DNA from: an uncultured Lachnospiraceae bacterium
GTDB taxonomy: Bacteria; Bacillota_A; Clostridia; Lachnospirales; Lachnospiraceae
Direction of reading: 5' to 3'
Assembly (NCBI GenBank): GCA_900553635.1
Contig: USDU01000089.1
Location: forward strand, 1 to 9,300
Length of the DNA stretch: 9,300 nt
The position numbers were made by a program, and so were the translations under genes. The notes beneath the pieces are model-generated. The model ran no database searches. It was not told the origin of the DNA and worked only from the letters and a program-made list of their open reading frames with translations. Shown here piece by piece: positions 1 through 7,074 of this stretch; the first letter of the stretch is position 1; every line of letters starts with the position of its first letter.

Positions 1-189
1 AAACTCGATCTCATCGCCGGATTTCACGCAGGCTCCCAGTACGCTTAAGACACTCTTCGCGTTGGCCGTCGTGTGACCGAAGGTGAAGGTCACTGCCGAG
101 CGGAACTGCATTGCTGTCTTGCAGAGGATGCCTGCCGGACGTAAATGTAATCCTGTCGGATTGGTGATCGTTACTTTTTGACTTACCAT
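1..189 (-). CDS. ptsH: HPr family phosphocarrier protein (C-terminus off the left edge)
   Basis: HPr is the small cytoplasmic phosphocarrier of the PTS, taking phosphate from PEP via enzyme I on His15 and passing it to EIIA domains. The visible 63 residues start at an ATG (187-189) and contain GLHLRPA, which places the active-site His at residue 15 followed by Arg17. ANAKSVLSVLG places a Ser at residue 46, the site phosphorylated by HPr kinase in Gram-positive bacteria and used for CcpA-dependent catabolite control. The remaining roughly 20-25 residues of a normal HPr (about 87 residues) lie beyond position 1. A clear GGGAGG ribosome binding site (plus-strand 198-203) sits 8 bases before the ATG. 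The gene follows cdaR by 17 bases, so it is probably the next cistron of the cda operon. Leu16 after the His, where Ala or Thr is commoner, is a small departure. Whether it is the main sugar-PTS HPr or a regulatory paralogue cannot be told from this fragment. Confidence 0.93.
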   Translation of the reverse strand, partial: MVSQKVTITNPTGLHLRPAGILCKTAMQFRSAVTFTFGHTTANAKSVLSVLGACVKSGDEIEF

Positions 190-206
190 GCTGTCTGCCT
201 CCCGTT

Positions 207-1718
207 CTACTCTGTTTTGGTGTCGCTTTTTTTATTCTCTCCCACCGTGTCCCCGGCTGTACTGCTGCTGCCTGAGGACTCTGCGGTATTGTTACCTGTG
301 GTATTGCTGCCGGTACTGTCGCTGCCGCTTCCCGTGCCGGTCGTACCGGTTCCGGTGCTGCTATTGCTGTTCCCAGCCGTGCTGCTTCCGGAACTGCCCG
401 TGGTACTGCCGCTGCTATCCGTACTGTCGGAGCTGCCCGTGTTCTTATCTTTCTCCGAAGATGTGCTGCCGGCTTTCACCAGCTCAAAAGCCACCTCCGT
501 CTCCTGCACCAGACTGTATGTACTGTCCGGAAACGTCACACTCAAAGCTGCCGTATAGCTTCCGGCTTTGGAATATTCTTCCAGGTTCAGAGACAGGGCC
601 ACATCGTCCGCCTTCAGGCTTTCCAGCTCCGCCACGGGAGCGCTGACGGAGATCTCCACGGTCTCTGTGTCACCGAAGTCCACCTCATAGCCTTTGGGCA
701 CATTCTGCACGCCGATCCTGCCCACCGGAATCTCCAGGGTCTTCTCCTGGTTCTTCTCAATCTCCACGCTGACGGCCACAGTCGCATCTGCCTCGTCCGC
801 CAGCCGGATGCCATCCGGCAGATACTGGGTAATATCCAGGGTCTGCTGCGTGCTCTCCGTCAGGCCGTCGATATTCAGGGCGTCATCCGGAATTGCAATG
901 GCTGTTACCTGGTTGATCTTTTCCGAAGATCCCGCTATCTTCACCGTCTCCGGCTTGTAGGAAATGGTTCCCAGGTTGTAGCCGTCCGCCGGTGTGCCCG
1001 TATGTCCGATGGTCAGGGACACGGTTTTGGTACGGAGCATGGTGATGGTCACATCCATGCCGTCCGTCTTTCCGGTGTATTCCAGATAGGTGGTATCCAC
1101 TGCCTCGCCGTCGCTGTTCAGCACGTTCAGCTTGCCGTGGATCGTCCGGTCGGAGTTGACGCCGGTGGTCTTGATCTCCACCTCCACCCGCTTGATCTTC
1201 GCAATCACAGAAGCCGGGCCGTTGATCTGAATCAGGCTCTGTTCCGGAAGGGCTGCGCCGATCATGTAGCCGTCCGCCACCTTGCCGTTCTGCTTCACCA
1301 CTACGTTAAACTGCTCCGAGGATGCGTCCTCTACGCTGATAACTACGTTTTCCCGGCTCAGGTTGATGTCGGCGCTGCGGATGTTTTTATTGCTGCAGGT
1401 CACCTCGATACCTACCAGATCGTTGTATTTGATATTCTTCTGCATATCGGCTGTCGCCGTGAAATCTTCGATATTCAGATCCCGGAGAATGGATTTCTTT
1501 CCCCAGACCCGCAGGCTGATGACGTCGCTTCCATCCTCGATCTTATATACCTTTCCCTGATCGGTAACTACATTTTCATTGAGCATGGTGACCTGAACCG
1601 GTGAAAAATCCCTGTATGTATAGGGATCGTCAATATTCATGACAATCAGCCAGAGCATAATGGCTCCGATCACGGAAAGGAGCTTCAGTCCCAGGTTATT
1701 TGTCAGCATTTTTTTCAT
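207..1718 (-). CDS. cdaR: CdaR, YbbR-domain regulator of diadenylate cyclase
   Basis: CdaR is the membrane-anchored extracytoplasmic partner of CdaA; in Bacillus and Listeria relatives it binds CdaA and modulates c-di-AMP synthesis. The 503-residue product has a short cytoplasmic start, one transmembrane helix at about residues 10-27 (LKLLSVIGAIMLWLIVM), then four YbbR-type repeats at roughly 35-130, 134-225, 230-320 and 325-413. Repeats 2-4 show the recurring G-Y motif followed by a V.I.G or V.ISV strand (ADGYMIG, ADGYNLG, PKGYEV). Residues 418-492 form a low-complexity tail of Ser, Thr, Gly, Asn and Asp, ending in a charged KKSDTKTE. The ATG start overlaps the end of cdaA by 23 bases, which implies translational coupling; GGGTGAAG lies just upstream. 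An alternative start at Met4 is possible. Family assignment is firm; the direction of its effect on CdaA is not readable from sequence. Confidence 0.93.
   Translation of the reverse strand: MKKMLTNNLGLKLLSVIGAIMLWLIVMNIDDPYTYRDFSPVQVTMLNENVVTDQGKVYKIEDGSDVISLRVWGKKSILRDLNIEDFTATADMQKNIKYNDLVGIEVTCSNKNIRSADINLSRENVVISVEDASSEQFNVVVKQNGKVADGYMIGAALPEQSLIQINGPASVIAKIKRVEVEIKTTGVNSDRTIHGKLNVLNSDGEAVDTTYLEYTGKTDGMDVTITMLRTKTVSLTIGHTGTPADGYNLGTISYKPETVKIAGSSEKINQVTAIAIPDDALNIDGLTESTQQTLDITQYLPDGIRLADEADATVAVSVEIEKNQEKTLEIPVGRIGVQNVPKGYEVDFGDTETVEISVSAPVAELESLKADDVALSLNLEEYSKAGSYTAALSVTFPDSTYSLVQETEVAFELVKAGSTSSEKDKNTGSSDSTDSSGSTTGSSGSSTAGNSNSSTGTGTTGTGSGSDSTGSNTTGNNTAESSGSSSTAGDTVGENKKSDTKTE
243..467 (-). 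other. Low-complexity Ser/Thr/Gly-rich tail of CdaR
   Basis: This segment encodes about residues 418-492 of CdaR, made almost only of Ser, Thr, Gly, Asn, Asp and Ala, with repeated SSGS, TGTG and GSS units. At DNA level it is built of short degenerate repeats; on the plus strand it reads as runs such as gctgccggt and tgtccg-like units. It probably forms a disordered extracellular extension beyond the last YbbR domain. The low complexity creates long spurious open frames on the plus strand (178-646). Confidence 0.8.
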
Positions 1719-2574
1719 GCTTCTTCACCCGTCCTTTCCATAATCTGAATCTGCCATTGTCCTGCGCCTTATCCTGGGCTGCCACAAGCTGCGCCCGGAG
1801 GTCATCCTGATTCAAATTGCGCTTAATGTCACCCTCCATGGCCACAGACACAGCTCCGGTCTCTTCCGATACCACGATGGTCAGGGAATCCGTCACCTCA
1901 CTGATTCCCACAGCTGCTCTGTGACGGGTTCCCAGCTCCTTACTCAGAAACAGGTTATCCGACAGCGGCAGATAACAAGTGGCTGACACAATCCGGTCAC
2001 CCCTGATGATGACCGCGCCGTCATGCAGCGGCGTATTTTTCTCGAAAATATTGATCAGAAGCTGACTGGTAATCACGGAATCCAGCGTAATGCCGGTACG
2101 CTCATACTCGTTCAGCGGCGTCTTCTTCTCAATGACTATCAGCGCTCCGGTCTTGACCTTGGCCATCTCAAAGACCGCCTTTATAAGCTCATTAACGGTC
2201 TTGTCGCTGAACCTGGCTTCCGACTCCTTCGCGCTGTCAAAGCTGAATACCGAACTTATGATGTTCTGCCGTCCCAGCTGCTCCAGCGCTTTACGAAGCT
2301 CCGGCTGAAATACAATAACCAGCGCGGTAATTCCCAGGCTGAAGATATTCTTGCCCAGCCATAGAATCGTGTTCAGGCGGAAGGCCCAAGCCACAAAAAT
2401 GAATACCAGCAGAACCGCAAAGCCCTTCAGAAGCACCCATGCGCGGGTCTTCTTGATCCACACCATGATTTCATAGAGCAGGAAAGACAGGATAATAATA
2501 TCCAGTAGATCATTCCAGTGGATGGTGTTGAACGCCACATATTGATTGATATAGTTCCACACAGAACCCTGCAC
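1696..2574 (-). CDS. cdaA: CdaA, membrane diadenylate cyclase (c-di-AMP synthase)
   Basis: CdaA condenses two ATP molecules into cyclic di-AMP, the second messenger that controls potassium and osmolyte transport and cell-wall homeostasis in Firmicutes. The 292-residue protein has three N-terminal transmembrane helices at about 22-40, 46-65 and 69-89, then a cytoplasmic DAC domain from about residue 95. Both catalytic signatures are present: DGA at 185-187 (LHDGAVII) and RHR at 217-219 (GTRHRAAVG). Length is slightly above the roughly 270 residues of B. subtilis CdaA because of a basic tail (GRVKKHEKNADK). The start codon is GTG (2572-2574), preceded by GAGAGGA about 9 bases upstream; I see no better in-frame ATG. 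The gene lies 30 bases after the membrane protein gene upstream and overlaps cdaR by 23 bases, the classic cdaA-cdaR pairing. The catalytic residues look intact. Confidence 0.97.
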   Translation of the reverse strand: MQGSVWNYINQYVAFNTIHWNDLLDIIILSFLLYEIMVWIKKTRAWVLLKGFAVLLVFIFVAWAFRLNTILWLGKNIFSLGITALVIVFQPELRKALEQLGRQNIISSVFSFDSAKESEARFSDKTVNELIKAVFEMAKVKTGALIVIEKKTPLNEYERTGITLDSVITSQLLINIFEKNTPLHDGAVIIRGDRIVSATCYLPLSDNLFLSKELGTRHRAAVGISEVTDSLTIVVSEETGAVSVAMEGDIKRNLNQDDLRAQLVAAQDKAQDNGRFRLWKGRVKKHEKNADK

Positions 2575-2604
2575 TTTTTCACATCCTCTCTGCCGCCGGC
2601 CAGT

Positions 2605-3591
2605 TTACTGGTGTCTCGACGCGCTGCTCTTCTTTCTTCCCGATGAAACCTTTCTCTGCGGCGCTTTCTGCGCGTTGATCTTCTTTACTTTTTTCTGCGG
2701 AACCGCGATACTGATCTTGGGAACCGCTTTTACATAGTAGTAATACTCGTCATCCTCAAACTGTACATATTCGGTTCTGGAATAATCCAGACTGAATATA
2801 CTGATCTGCAAAAGCAGCGCCAGCACCGCCGACAGGATCCCACCCACAATCACGCTGAGCAGCTTCGGAGACACCCCCAGGATCAGACTTCCGGTCAAAA
2901 GCACGATGGCGTCCGCCACAGCGCCCGCCACTACGGCAATGGTCCATGCATGATCCACGGACATTCTTCGAATCATGTATACAATCACTATCGTCAGGGT
3001 AAAGGCCACAACTGTCAGAATCATTTCTTTATTGTTCAGTACATTATCCAGAAGATAAGTAATCTTCTCGGTCACCGTACCGTTCTGGGCGCTGCTCAGC
3101 ATGGCCGTATTCATGCCCAGATAGTGAAGCAGGAAATACACCACCGTACCACAGGCAACCGGAATCGCTGCCACCGGCGTGGAAACCAGTCCCATGGCAA
3201 GCGGAACAAGATACGGAATCTTGAACACGAAGGCCAATGGTGTCAGGATCAGCACATATCCGAACTTGGGCGCAGTGCTGAAAAAAAGCAGAAACATCAC
3301 CGCGAATACCACAAGGGTAATTGCGAATACCTCCAGAGAAAGCGCGTAGGCATGCAGCAAAATCAGAATCGCCGCGAACACCGCCGTCACATTGACCGGC
3401 AGGAAGGAGCAAAGAAGCGCCAGCACCAGGGCTATCCCCGGGTTATCCAGCTTCTTCATAAAGCCCACATGACCGTTGATCAGCAGAAATGTCACCAGTG
3501 CCATGATAAACTTCAGCACCGGATATATATAAATATCATATTTGCTTAAAAAAATCTTCAGTTTTTCTCTCATTTCCAGTAAGGTCTTCAT
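2605..3591 (-). CDS. Unrecognised polytopic membrane protein upstream of cdaA
   Basis: I do not recognise a named family. The 328-residue product has about eight hydrophobic segments: roughly 22-40, 50-80 (possibly two), 84-105, 111-135, 137-157, 188-207, 214-238 and 243-266. After the last helix comes a soluble tail of about 60 residues. It opens with an acidic, tyrosine-rich patch (EYVQFEDDEYYYYVKAVPK, 274-292) and ends in a strongly basic Lys/Arg/Ser stretch (about 298-328) that fits a cytoplasmic location by the positive-inside rule. No ATP-binding, transporter-signature or enzyme motif is visible. The ATG overlaps the stop of the preceding gene in an ATGA arrangement, with GGAG 10 bases upstream, and cdaA follows after 30 bases. 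It is therefore almost certainly co-transcribed with cdaA and cdaR. A transport, scaffold or envelope role connected to c-di-AMP is inference from position only. Confidence 0.9.
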   Translation of the reverse strand: MKTLLEMREKLKIFLSKYDIYIYPVLKFIMALVTFLLINGHVGFMKKLDNPGIALVLALLCSFLPVNVTAVFAAILILLHAYALSLEVFAITLVVFAVMFLLFFSTAPKFGYVLILTPLAFVFKIPYLVPLAMGLVSTPVAAIPVACGTVVYFLLHYLGMNTAMLSSAQNGTVTEKITYLLDNVLNNKEMILTVVAFTLTIVIVYMIRRMSVDHAWTIAVVAGAVADAIVLLTGSLILGVSPKLLSVIVGGILSAVLALLLQISIFSLDYSRTEYVQFEDDEYYYYVKAVPKISIAVPQKKVKKINAQKAPQRKVSSGRKKSSASRHQ

Positions 3592-4019
3592 TCTTCCTTC
3601 GCTCCTTCTGCCATACTTGTGCTGCCCGACGTCTCCGACTCATAAATGCCGGAAATACGCTTCAGAATGTGATTATATGCAGCCAGCTTCTTCCGGTTTT
3701 CCTGATACCGGTTATAATAAACCACATACTGGATCACCAGATAGATGCCCAGAAGCGCAAGATAGAGAAGCGCAAGCCCTTTTCCAAACGCGGCCAGATC
3801 CATCTTATGAAGGTTTGTCATCAGATATTCCATTTTATAAAAAGCCCAGAGACCCACGCACAGGCAGAATGCCACCGTGTAGGAAATCCACGCGCCGATG
3901 AGATGAATACTTAAGTAATCACCCTTGTAAAAACGGTTCATTTCCAGCGCTTTCTTTCCCTCGCCCGCCTCAAAGGAGGCCGCCTTTGTCATGAGTCTGA
4001 TTTTTTCTTCATTTAACAT
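3588..4019 (-). CDS. Small two-helix membrane protein, function unknown
   Basis: This 143-residue protein matches no family I can name. It has a charged N-terminal region (1-36), two hydrophobic helices at about 39-60 and 78-102, and a polar C-terminus whose first part (104-122, YQENRKKLAAYNHILKRIS) looks helical and basic. Both termini would be on the cytoplasmic side in a hairpin topology. The ATG (4017-4019) is preceded by AAGGGG at a spacing of 5 bases. It is the first gene after the putative promoter at 4058-4086. Its stop overlaps the start of the 328-residue membrane protein gene by 4 bases (ATGA), so translation of the two is probably coupled and the products may act together. It leads the operon that includes cdaA, cdaR and HPr. 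Base composition and codon use look like the neighbours, so it is unlikely to be a recent import. Confidence 0.85.
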   Translation of the reverse strand: MLNEEKIRLMTKAASFEAGEGKKALEMNRFYKGDYLSIHLIGAWISYTVAFCLCVGLWAFYKMEYLMTNLHKMDLAAFGKGLALLYLALLGIYLVIQYVVYYNRYQENRKKLAAYNHILKRISGIYESETSGSTSMAEGAKEE

Positions 4020-4057
4020 AAATACCCCTTAACTTTTGCATACTCATAATCGAATTC

Positions 4058-4086
4058 AGTATAGCATATTTAAAAGCCTCTTCCAA
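4058..4086 (-). promoter_or_regulatory. Putative sigma-A promoter of the membrane protein-cdaA-cdaR-HPr operon
   Basis: On the minus strand a -35-like TTGGAA (4081-4086, 4 of 6 matches to TTGACA) is followed after exactly 17 bases by TATACT (4058-4063, 5 of 6). The bases TGC at 4064-4066 give an extended -10 (TGCTATACT). The predicted start is near 4051, leaving a leader of about 30 bases before the ATG at 4019. That is too short for a riboswitch. The -35 lies inside the last codons of comF, whose stop is at 4070-4072, and no terminator separates the genes, so read-through from recD2-comF is also possible. Confidence 0.65.
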
Positions 4087-4804
4087 TACAAATACTTAAA
4101 AAATACACTTTTTCCACCCCCGCTGCCAGAAGGGCGGCTGCCGCCGCATCCAGGGTGCTGCCGGTGGTGTAGATATCGTCTATCAGTACCACTCTCTTTA
4201 ATTTTACATCATTCCCACAGAGTTGAAAAGCATTTTTCAGATTCTCCCGTCTTGCGGAATCGTTTAATTCCTTCTGTGGACTGGTCTTCTTTACCCGTAT
4301 GAGAAGCTTTTCTTCCACCGGAATTCCCAGCCTCTCTCCCATACGTTCTGCCACCAGCGCTGCCTGATTAAACCCGCGTTTCCGCATGCGGCTCTTATGG
4401 AGCGGCACCGGAATCAGGGCGTCCAGCTGCCAGGAACGAAGCATACGCCCATGGGCCCGCAGCAGCTCTTCTGCGTAAAAATCCGCATATTCCCTGCGGT
4501 TGTGATATTTAAACCGGCTGATGGACGCCCGCATGACTCTGTCATATAGGAAAACTGCCCTGCCCTTTTCATATCGATGCTTCCGCCGCAGACAGTCGGG
4601 GCAATATTCTGCCTCCTCTTTTGAAAGCGGCTTCCCACATTTCATACAGACCGGTTCGCGCACCGGCTGCAATACCGTCCGGCAGCTGTCACAGATAAGC
4701 TTTTCTGCCCCGCCGGTAATCTCATCACATATCGGACATCTGCGAGGATATATAAGATTTGATAGTTTCGCAAAGACCTGTGTAACGCTTCTGTTCCGTA
4801 CCAT
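4070..4804 (-). CDS. comF: ComF family protein (phosphoribosyltransferase-like, zinc finger)
   Basis: ComF/ComFC proteins are cytoplasmic factors needed for DNA uptake in transformable bacteria and are also widespread in bacteria not known to be competent. Numbering from the TTG at 4810 (246 residues), four Cys pairs form the N-terminal zinc-binding region: C25/C28 (RRCPICDE), C40/C43, C55/C58 and C70/C73. The C-terminal half is a type I phosphoribosyltransferase fold with LIPVPLHKSRMRKRGFNQA at 132-150 and the PRPP-binding loop VVLIDDIYTTGSTLD at 207-221. Both diagnostic regions are intact. The start is uncertain: ATG at 4802-4804 or TTG at 4808-4810, two codons earlier and with an AGG at better spacing. 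Either choice overlaps the recD2 3' end by 80-86 bases, and no later start exists before the first Cys pair. No other competence genes are visible, so a repair or replication role beside RecD2 is equally possible. Confidence 0.94.
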   Translation of the reverse strand: MVRNRSVTQVFAKLSNLIYPRRCPICDEITGGAEKLICDSCRTVLQPVREPVCMKCGKPLSKEEAEYCPDCLRRKHRYEKGRAVFLYDRVMRASISRFKYHNRREYADFYAEELLRAHGRMLRSWQLDALIPVPLHKSRMRKRGFNQAALVAERMGERLGIPVEEKLLIRVKKTSPQKELNDSARRENLKNAFQLCGNDVKLKRVVLIDDIYTTGSTLDAAAAALLAAGVEKVYFLSICIGRGF

Positions 4805-7007
4805 TTTCAATCATTGCCTGGAAGGTGGCGGCGCTGCCCACCAGGGTCACACAGGATCTGGCACGGGTCACTGCCGTATATAAAAGGTTCCGGTTCATCA
4901 GGGGGCGGGGGCCGGAAAGCAATGGAATCACCACTGCCGGATACTCGCTTCCCTGAGACTTATGTACGGTAATGGCGTAAGCCAGCTCCAGTTCATCCAG
5001 CTGTTTAAACGGATAAGAAGCCATACGCCCTTCATCGAATTCTACGGTTACTTCCTCCGCAAAGGTATTGATGGCACGGACGATTCCCATATCGCCGTTG
5101 AATACGCCCACGCCCTTATCAATGGCAATGCCGTAGCGATTGCGGACCTCCCACTCCAGCTGGTAGTTGTTGCGGATCTGCATGACCTTGTCGCCCACCC
5201 GCAGGATGCCCTTTCCGGTTCCGCCGTCCTCCGCGGCGACGCCGTGTCCAAAGGGAATCTCCGCTTTGTCCTTATCCTCGGGATTCAGGTAACGCTGCAA
5301 TACCCGGTTCAGATTGTCCACACCAAGCGCGCCCTTGCGCATGGGGGTCAGCACCTGGATATCCGAAATCTCCGCATTTACATAACGGGGCATCTTCTCC
5401 TGCACCAGAGCCAGCACCACCCGCAAAATGATGTTCGGATCCTGTCTTTGCAGAAAGAAGAAATCCCGGCTCTTATTATCCAGAGTTACCGGCTCGCCAC
5501 GGTTGATCTTATGGGCATTTACAATGATATCGCTCTCCGCCGCCTGTCGGAAGATCTTAGTCAGGCGCACCACCGGAAAGGTCTCGGAACGGATCATATC
5601 CTGCAGAATACTGCCGGGTCCCACGCTGGGCAGCTGGTTCACGTCGCCCACCAGAATCAGTCTGGTTCCCGGTACCACCGCTTTTAGAAGCGCCTGCATC
5701 AGATGCAGATCCACCATAGACATCTCGTCAATGATGATCACATCCGCCTCCAGCGGATTCTCCTCATTGCGGGCGAACATGGCCCGGCCTCCAACGGCGC
5801 TCTCCGGCCCGCCGGACAGCTCCAGCATTCGATGAATGGTCTGGGCCTGACAGCCGGTAGCCTCAGTCATCCGCTTGGCCGCGCGCCCGGTGGGCGCTGC
5901 CAGAAAGATGCTTAAGCTCTCCGCCTCGAAATAATGTATCATAGCGTTGATGGTCGTGGTTTTTCCGGTGCCGGGACCTCCGGTCAGAATCAGCAGACCG
6001 TTTCGCACTGCTTCCGCCACCGCCTCCCGCTGGTGCTCGTCCAGCGTAGTCTTCGTGGCCTTTTCTATCTTTGAAATCCGCGTGTCAATCACCGCGTCTG
6101 TCTCATCCATGGACAGATTCAGATGATACAGCATGGCTGCGATACTGAGCTCTGCGTAATAATAGGACGCCGCGTAGACAAAGACCGTCTCCTGTCCCCG
6201 GCTGTCCGGCAGAGCTTTTCGTATAAGCTTCCGGTCGATGCTGAGATCCGACACATGGCGCTCCACGGATTCTGGCGGCACGCCCAGAAGCTCCACGGTA
6301 CGGTTCAGCAGCATCTGCTCCGGAATGCAGGTATGCCCCTCCGCCGACGCGTTCAGCAGTGTATACAGAATACCGCTGCGGATCCGGAAGTCTGAATCCT
6401 CCCGGATCCCGACGCGCTTTGCGATCTCATCCGCTGTCCGGAAGCCTACGCCCGCGATATCGTCCGCCAATCGGTACGGATTCTCCTTTATTATACGATA
6501 AATCTCCTGTCCGTACTGTTGGTAAATCTTCACAGCCAAATTCATGGAGATGCCATACTCCTGTAAAAAAACCATAGCGTCCCGAAGATCCCGTTTTTCT
6601 TCCATCTGCTCCGCGATCTCCCGGGCCTTCCGCTCACTGATGCCCTTGACCTCCGCCAGACGCTCCGGCTCACGCTCCATGATTTCAAAGGTTTTCGCCC
6701 CAAACCTTCGGACAATCCGGGCCGCCAGCGCAGCGCCGACGCCCTTCACCGCTCCGCTGGCCAGATAGCGCTCCATGGCCAGGGCGTCCTTTGGCGTCTT
6801 CACCTCAAAGCGTTCCGCCTTGAACTGCTGACCGTACATGGGATGCTCCGTATAGTCGCCCTCCAGCTCCACCAATTCTCCTTCGCCGATATAGGAAAAG
6901 ACGCCGACAACCGTGATTTCATTCTCATCGGCCATCAGATTCAGCACCGAATATCCATTTTCCGCGTTTCGGTAGATAATATGTTCCACATACCCCTCAA
7001 GTTTCAT
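4725..7007 (-). CDS. recD2: RecD2-type 5'-3' DNA helicase (SF1B, RecD/TraA family)
   Basis: RecD2 is a standalone ATP-driven 5'-3' DNA helicase of bacteria lacking RecBCD, implicated in replication-fork maintenance, repair and limiting recombination. The 760-residue length fits the family. Residues 1-75 form an OB-like N-terminal domain; about 80-200 hold helix-hairpin-helix repeats (GVGAALAARIV, EVKGISERKA, GVGFRTADEIA). The helicase core follows: Q motif around Gln326 (LDEHQREAV), Walker A GGPGTGKTT at 343-351, Walker B IIIDEMSM at 424-431, motif III LVGDVNQLPSVGPG near 452-465, motif IV RLTKIFRQ at 481-488, motif V AITVHKSQGSEYP at 678-690 and motif VI LYTAVTRAR at 709-717. All motifs are intact. 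The start is ATG 7005-7007 with a weak AAAGG upstream. The gene lies 124 bases after mreB across two hairpins, and its end overlaps comF. Confidence 0.97.
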   Translation of the reverse strand: MKLEGYVEHIIYRNAENGYSVLNLMADENEITVVGVFSYIGEGELVELEGDYTEHPMYGQQFKAERFEVKTPKDALAMERYLASGAVKGVGAALAARIVRRFGAKTFEIMEREPERLAEVKGISERKAREIAEQMEEKRDLRDAMVFLQEYGISMNLAVKIYQQYGQEIYRIIKENPYRLADDIAGVGFRTADEIAKRVGIREDSDFRIRSGILYTLLNASAEGHTCIPEQMLLNRTVELLGVPPESVERHVSDLSIDRKLIRKALPDSRGQETVFVYAASYYYAELSIAAMLYHLNLSMDETDAVIDTRISKIEKATKTTLDEHQREAVAEAVRNGLLILTGGPGTGKTTTINAMIHYFEAESLSIFLAAPTGRAAKRMTEATGCQAQTIHRMLELSGGPESAVGGRAMFARNEENPLEADVIIIDEMSMVDLHLMQALLKAVVPGTRLILVGDVNQLPSVGPGSILQDMIRSETFPVVRLTKIFRQAAESDIIVNAHKINRGEPVTLDNKSRDFFFLQRQDPNIILRVVLALVQEKMPRYVNAEISDIQVLTPMRKGALGVDNLNRVLQRYLNPEDKDKAEIPFGHGVAAEDGGTGKGILRVGDKVMQIRNNYQLEWEVRNRYGIAIDKGVGVFNGDMGIVRAINTFAEEVTVEFDEGRMASYPFKQLDELELAYAITVHKSQGSEYPAVVIPLLSGPRPLMNRNLLYTAVTRARSCVTLVGSAATFQAMIENGTEQKRYTGLCETIKSYISSQMSDM

Positions 7008-7032
7008 ACGTTTATACCTTTATGTATTTTTC

Positions 7033-7055
7033 GGAATCCTGCATTGCAGGATTCC
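7033..7055. repeat. Perfect 10-bp inverted repeat in the recD2 leader
   Basis: GGAATCCTGC (7033-7042), a 3-base ATT spacer and GCAGGATTCC (7046-7055) form a perfect 10-bp stem with a tight loop. It lies 25 bases upstream of the recD2 ATG. On the minus strand it is followed by GAAAAATAC rather than a T run, so it is not a normal intrinsic terminator for mreB, and the plus-strand side also lacks T residues. It may be a leader stem-loop affecting recD2 expression, a protein-binding palindrome or a copy of a dispersed repeat. Confidence 0.8.
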
Positions 7056-7074
7056 CCGCCACCTCTCTGTTATA

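Noticed and set aside
178..646. Two overlapping plus-strand open frames, one Leu/Val/Pro-rich and one Cys/Tyr/Arg-rich
   Set aside because: They are antisense to the low-complexity Ser/Gly tail of cdaR; their odd composition is the complement of that repeat. No ribosome binding site or domain is visible.
1002..1604. 200-codon plus-strand frame
   Set aside because: It is antisense to the YbbR repeats of cdaR, with no supporting signals.
2950..3549. 199-codon plus-strand frame rich in His, Gln and Arg
   Set aside because: It is the complement of hydrophobic transmembrane codons in the 328-residue membrane protein gene, a common artefact.
4020..4069. Possible c-di-AMP (ydaO-type) riboswitch before the cda operon
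   Set aside because: The leader predicted from the promoter is only about 30 bases, far too short for that aptamer, and no matching motif is seen.
4962..5687. 241-codon plus-strand open frame
   Set aside because: It lies wholly antisense to the conserved helicase core of recD2, whose motifs are intact, and has no recognisable domain.
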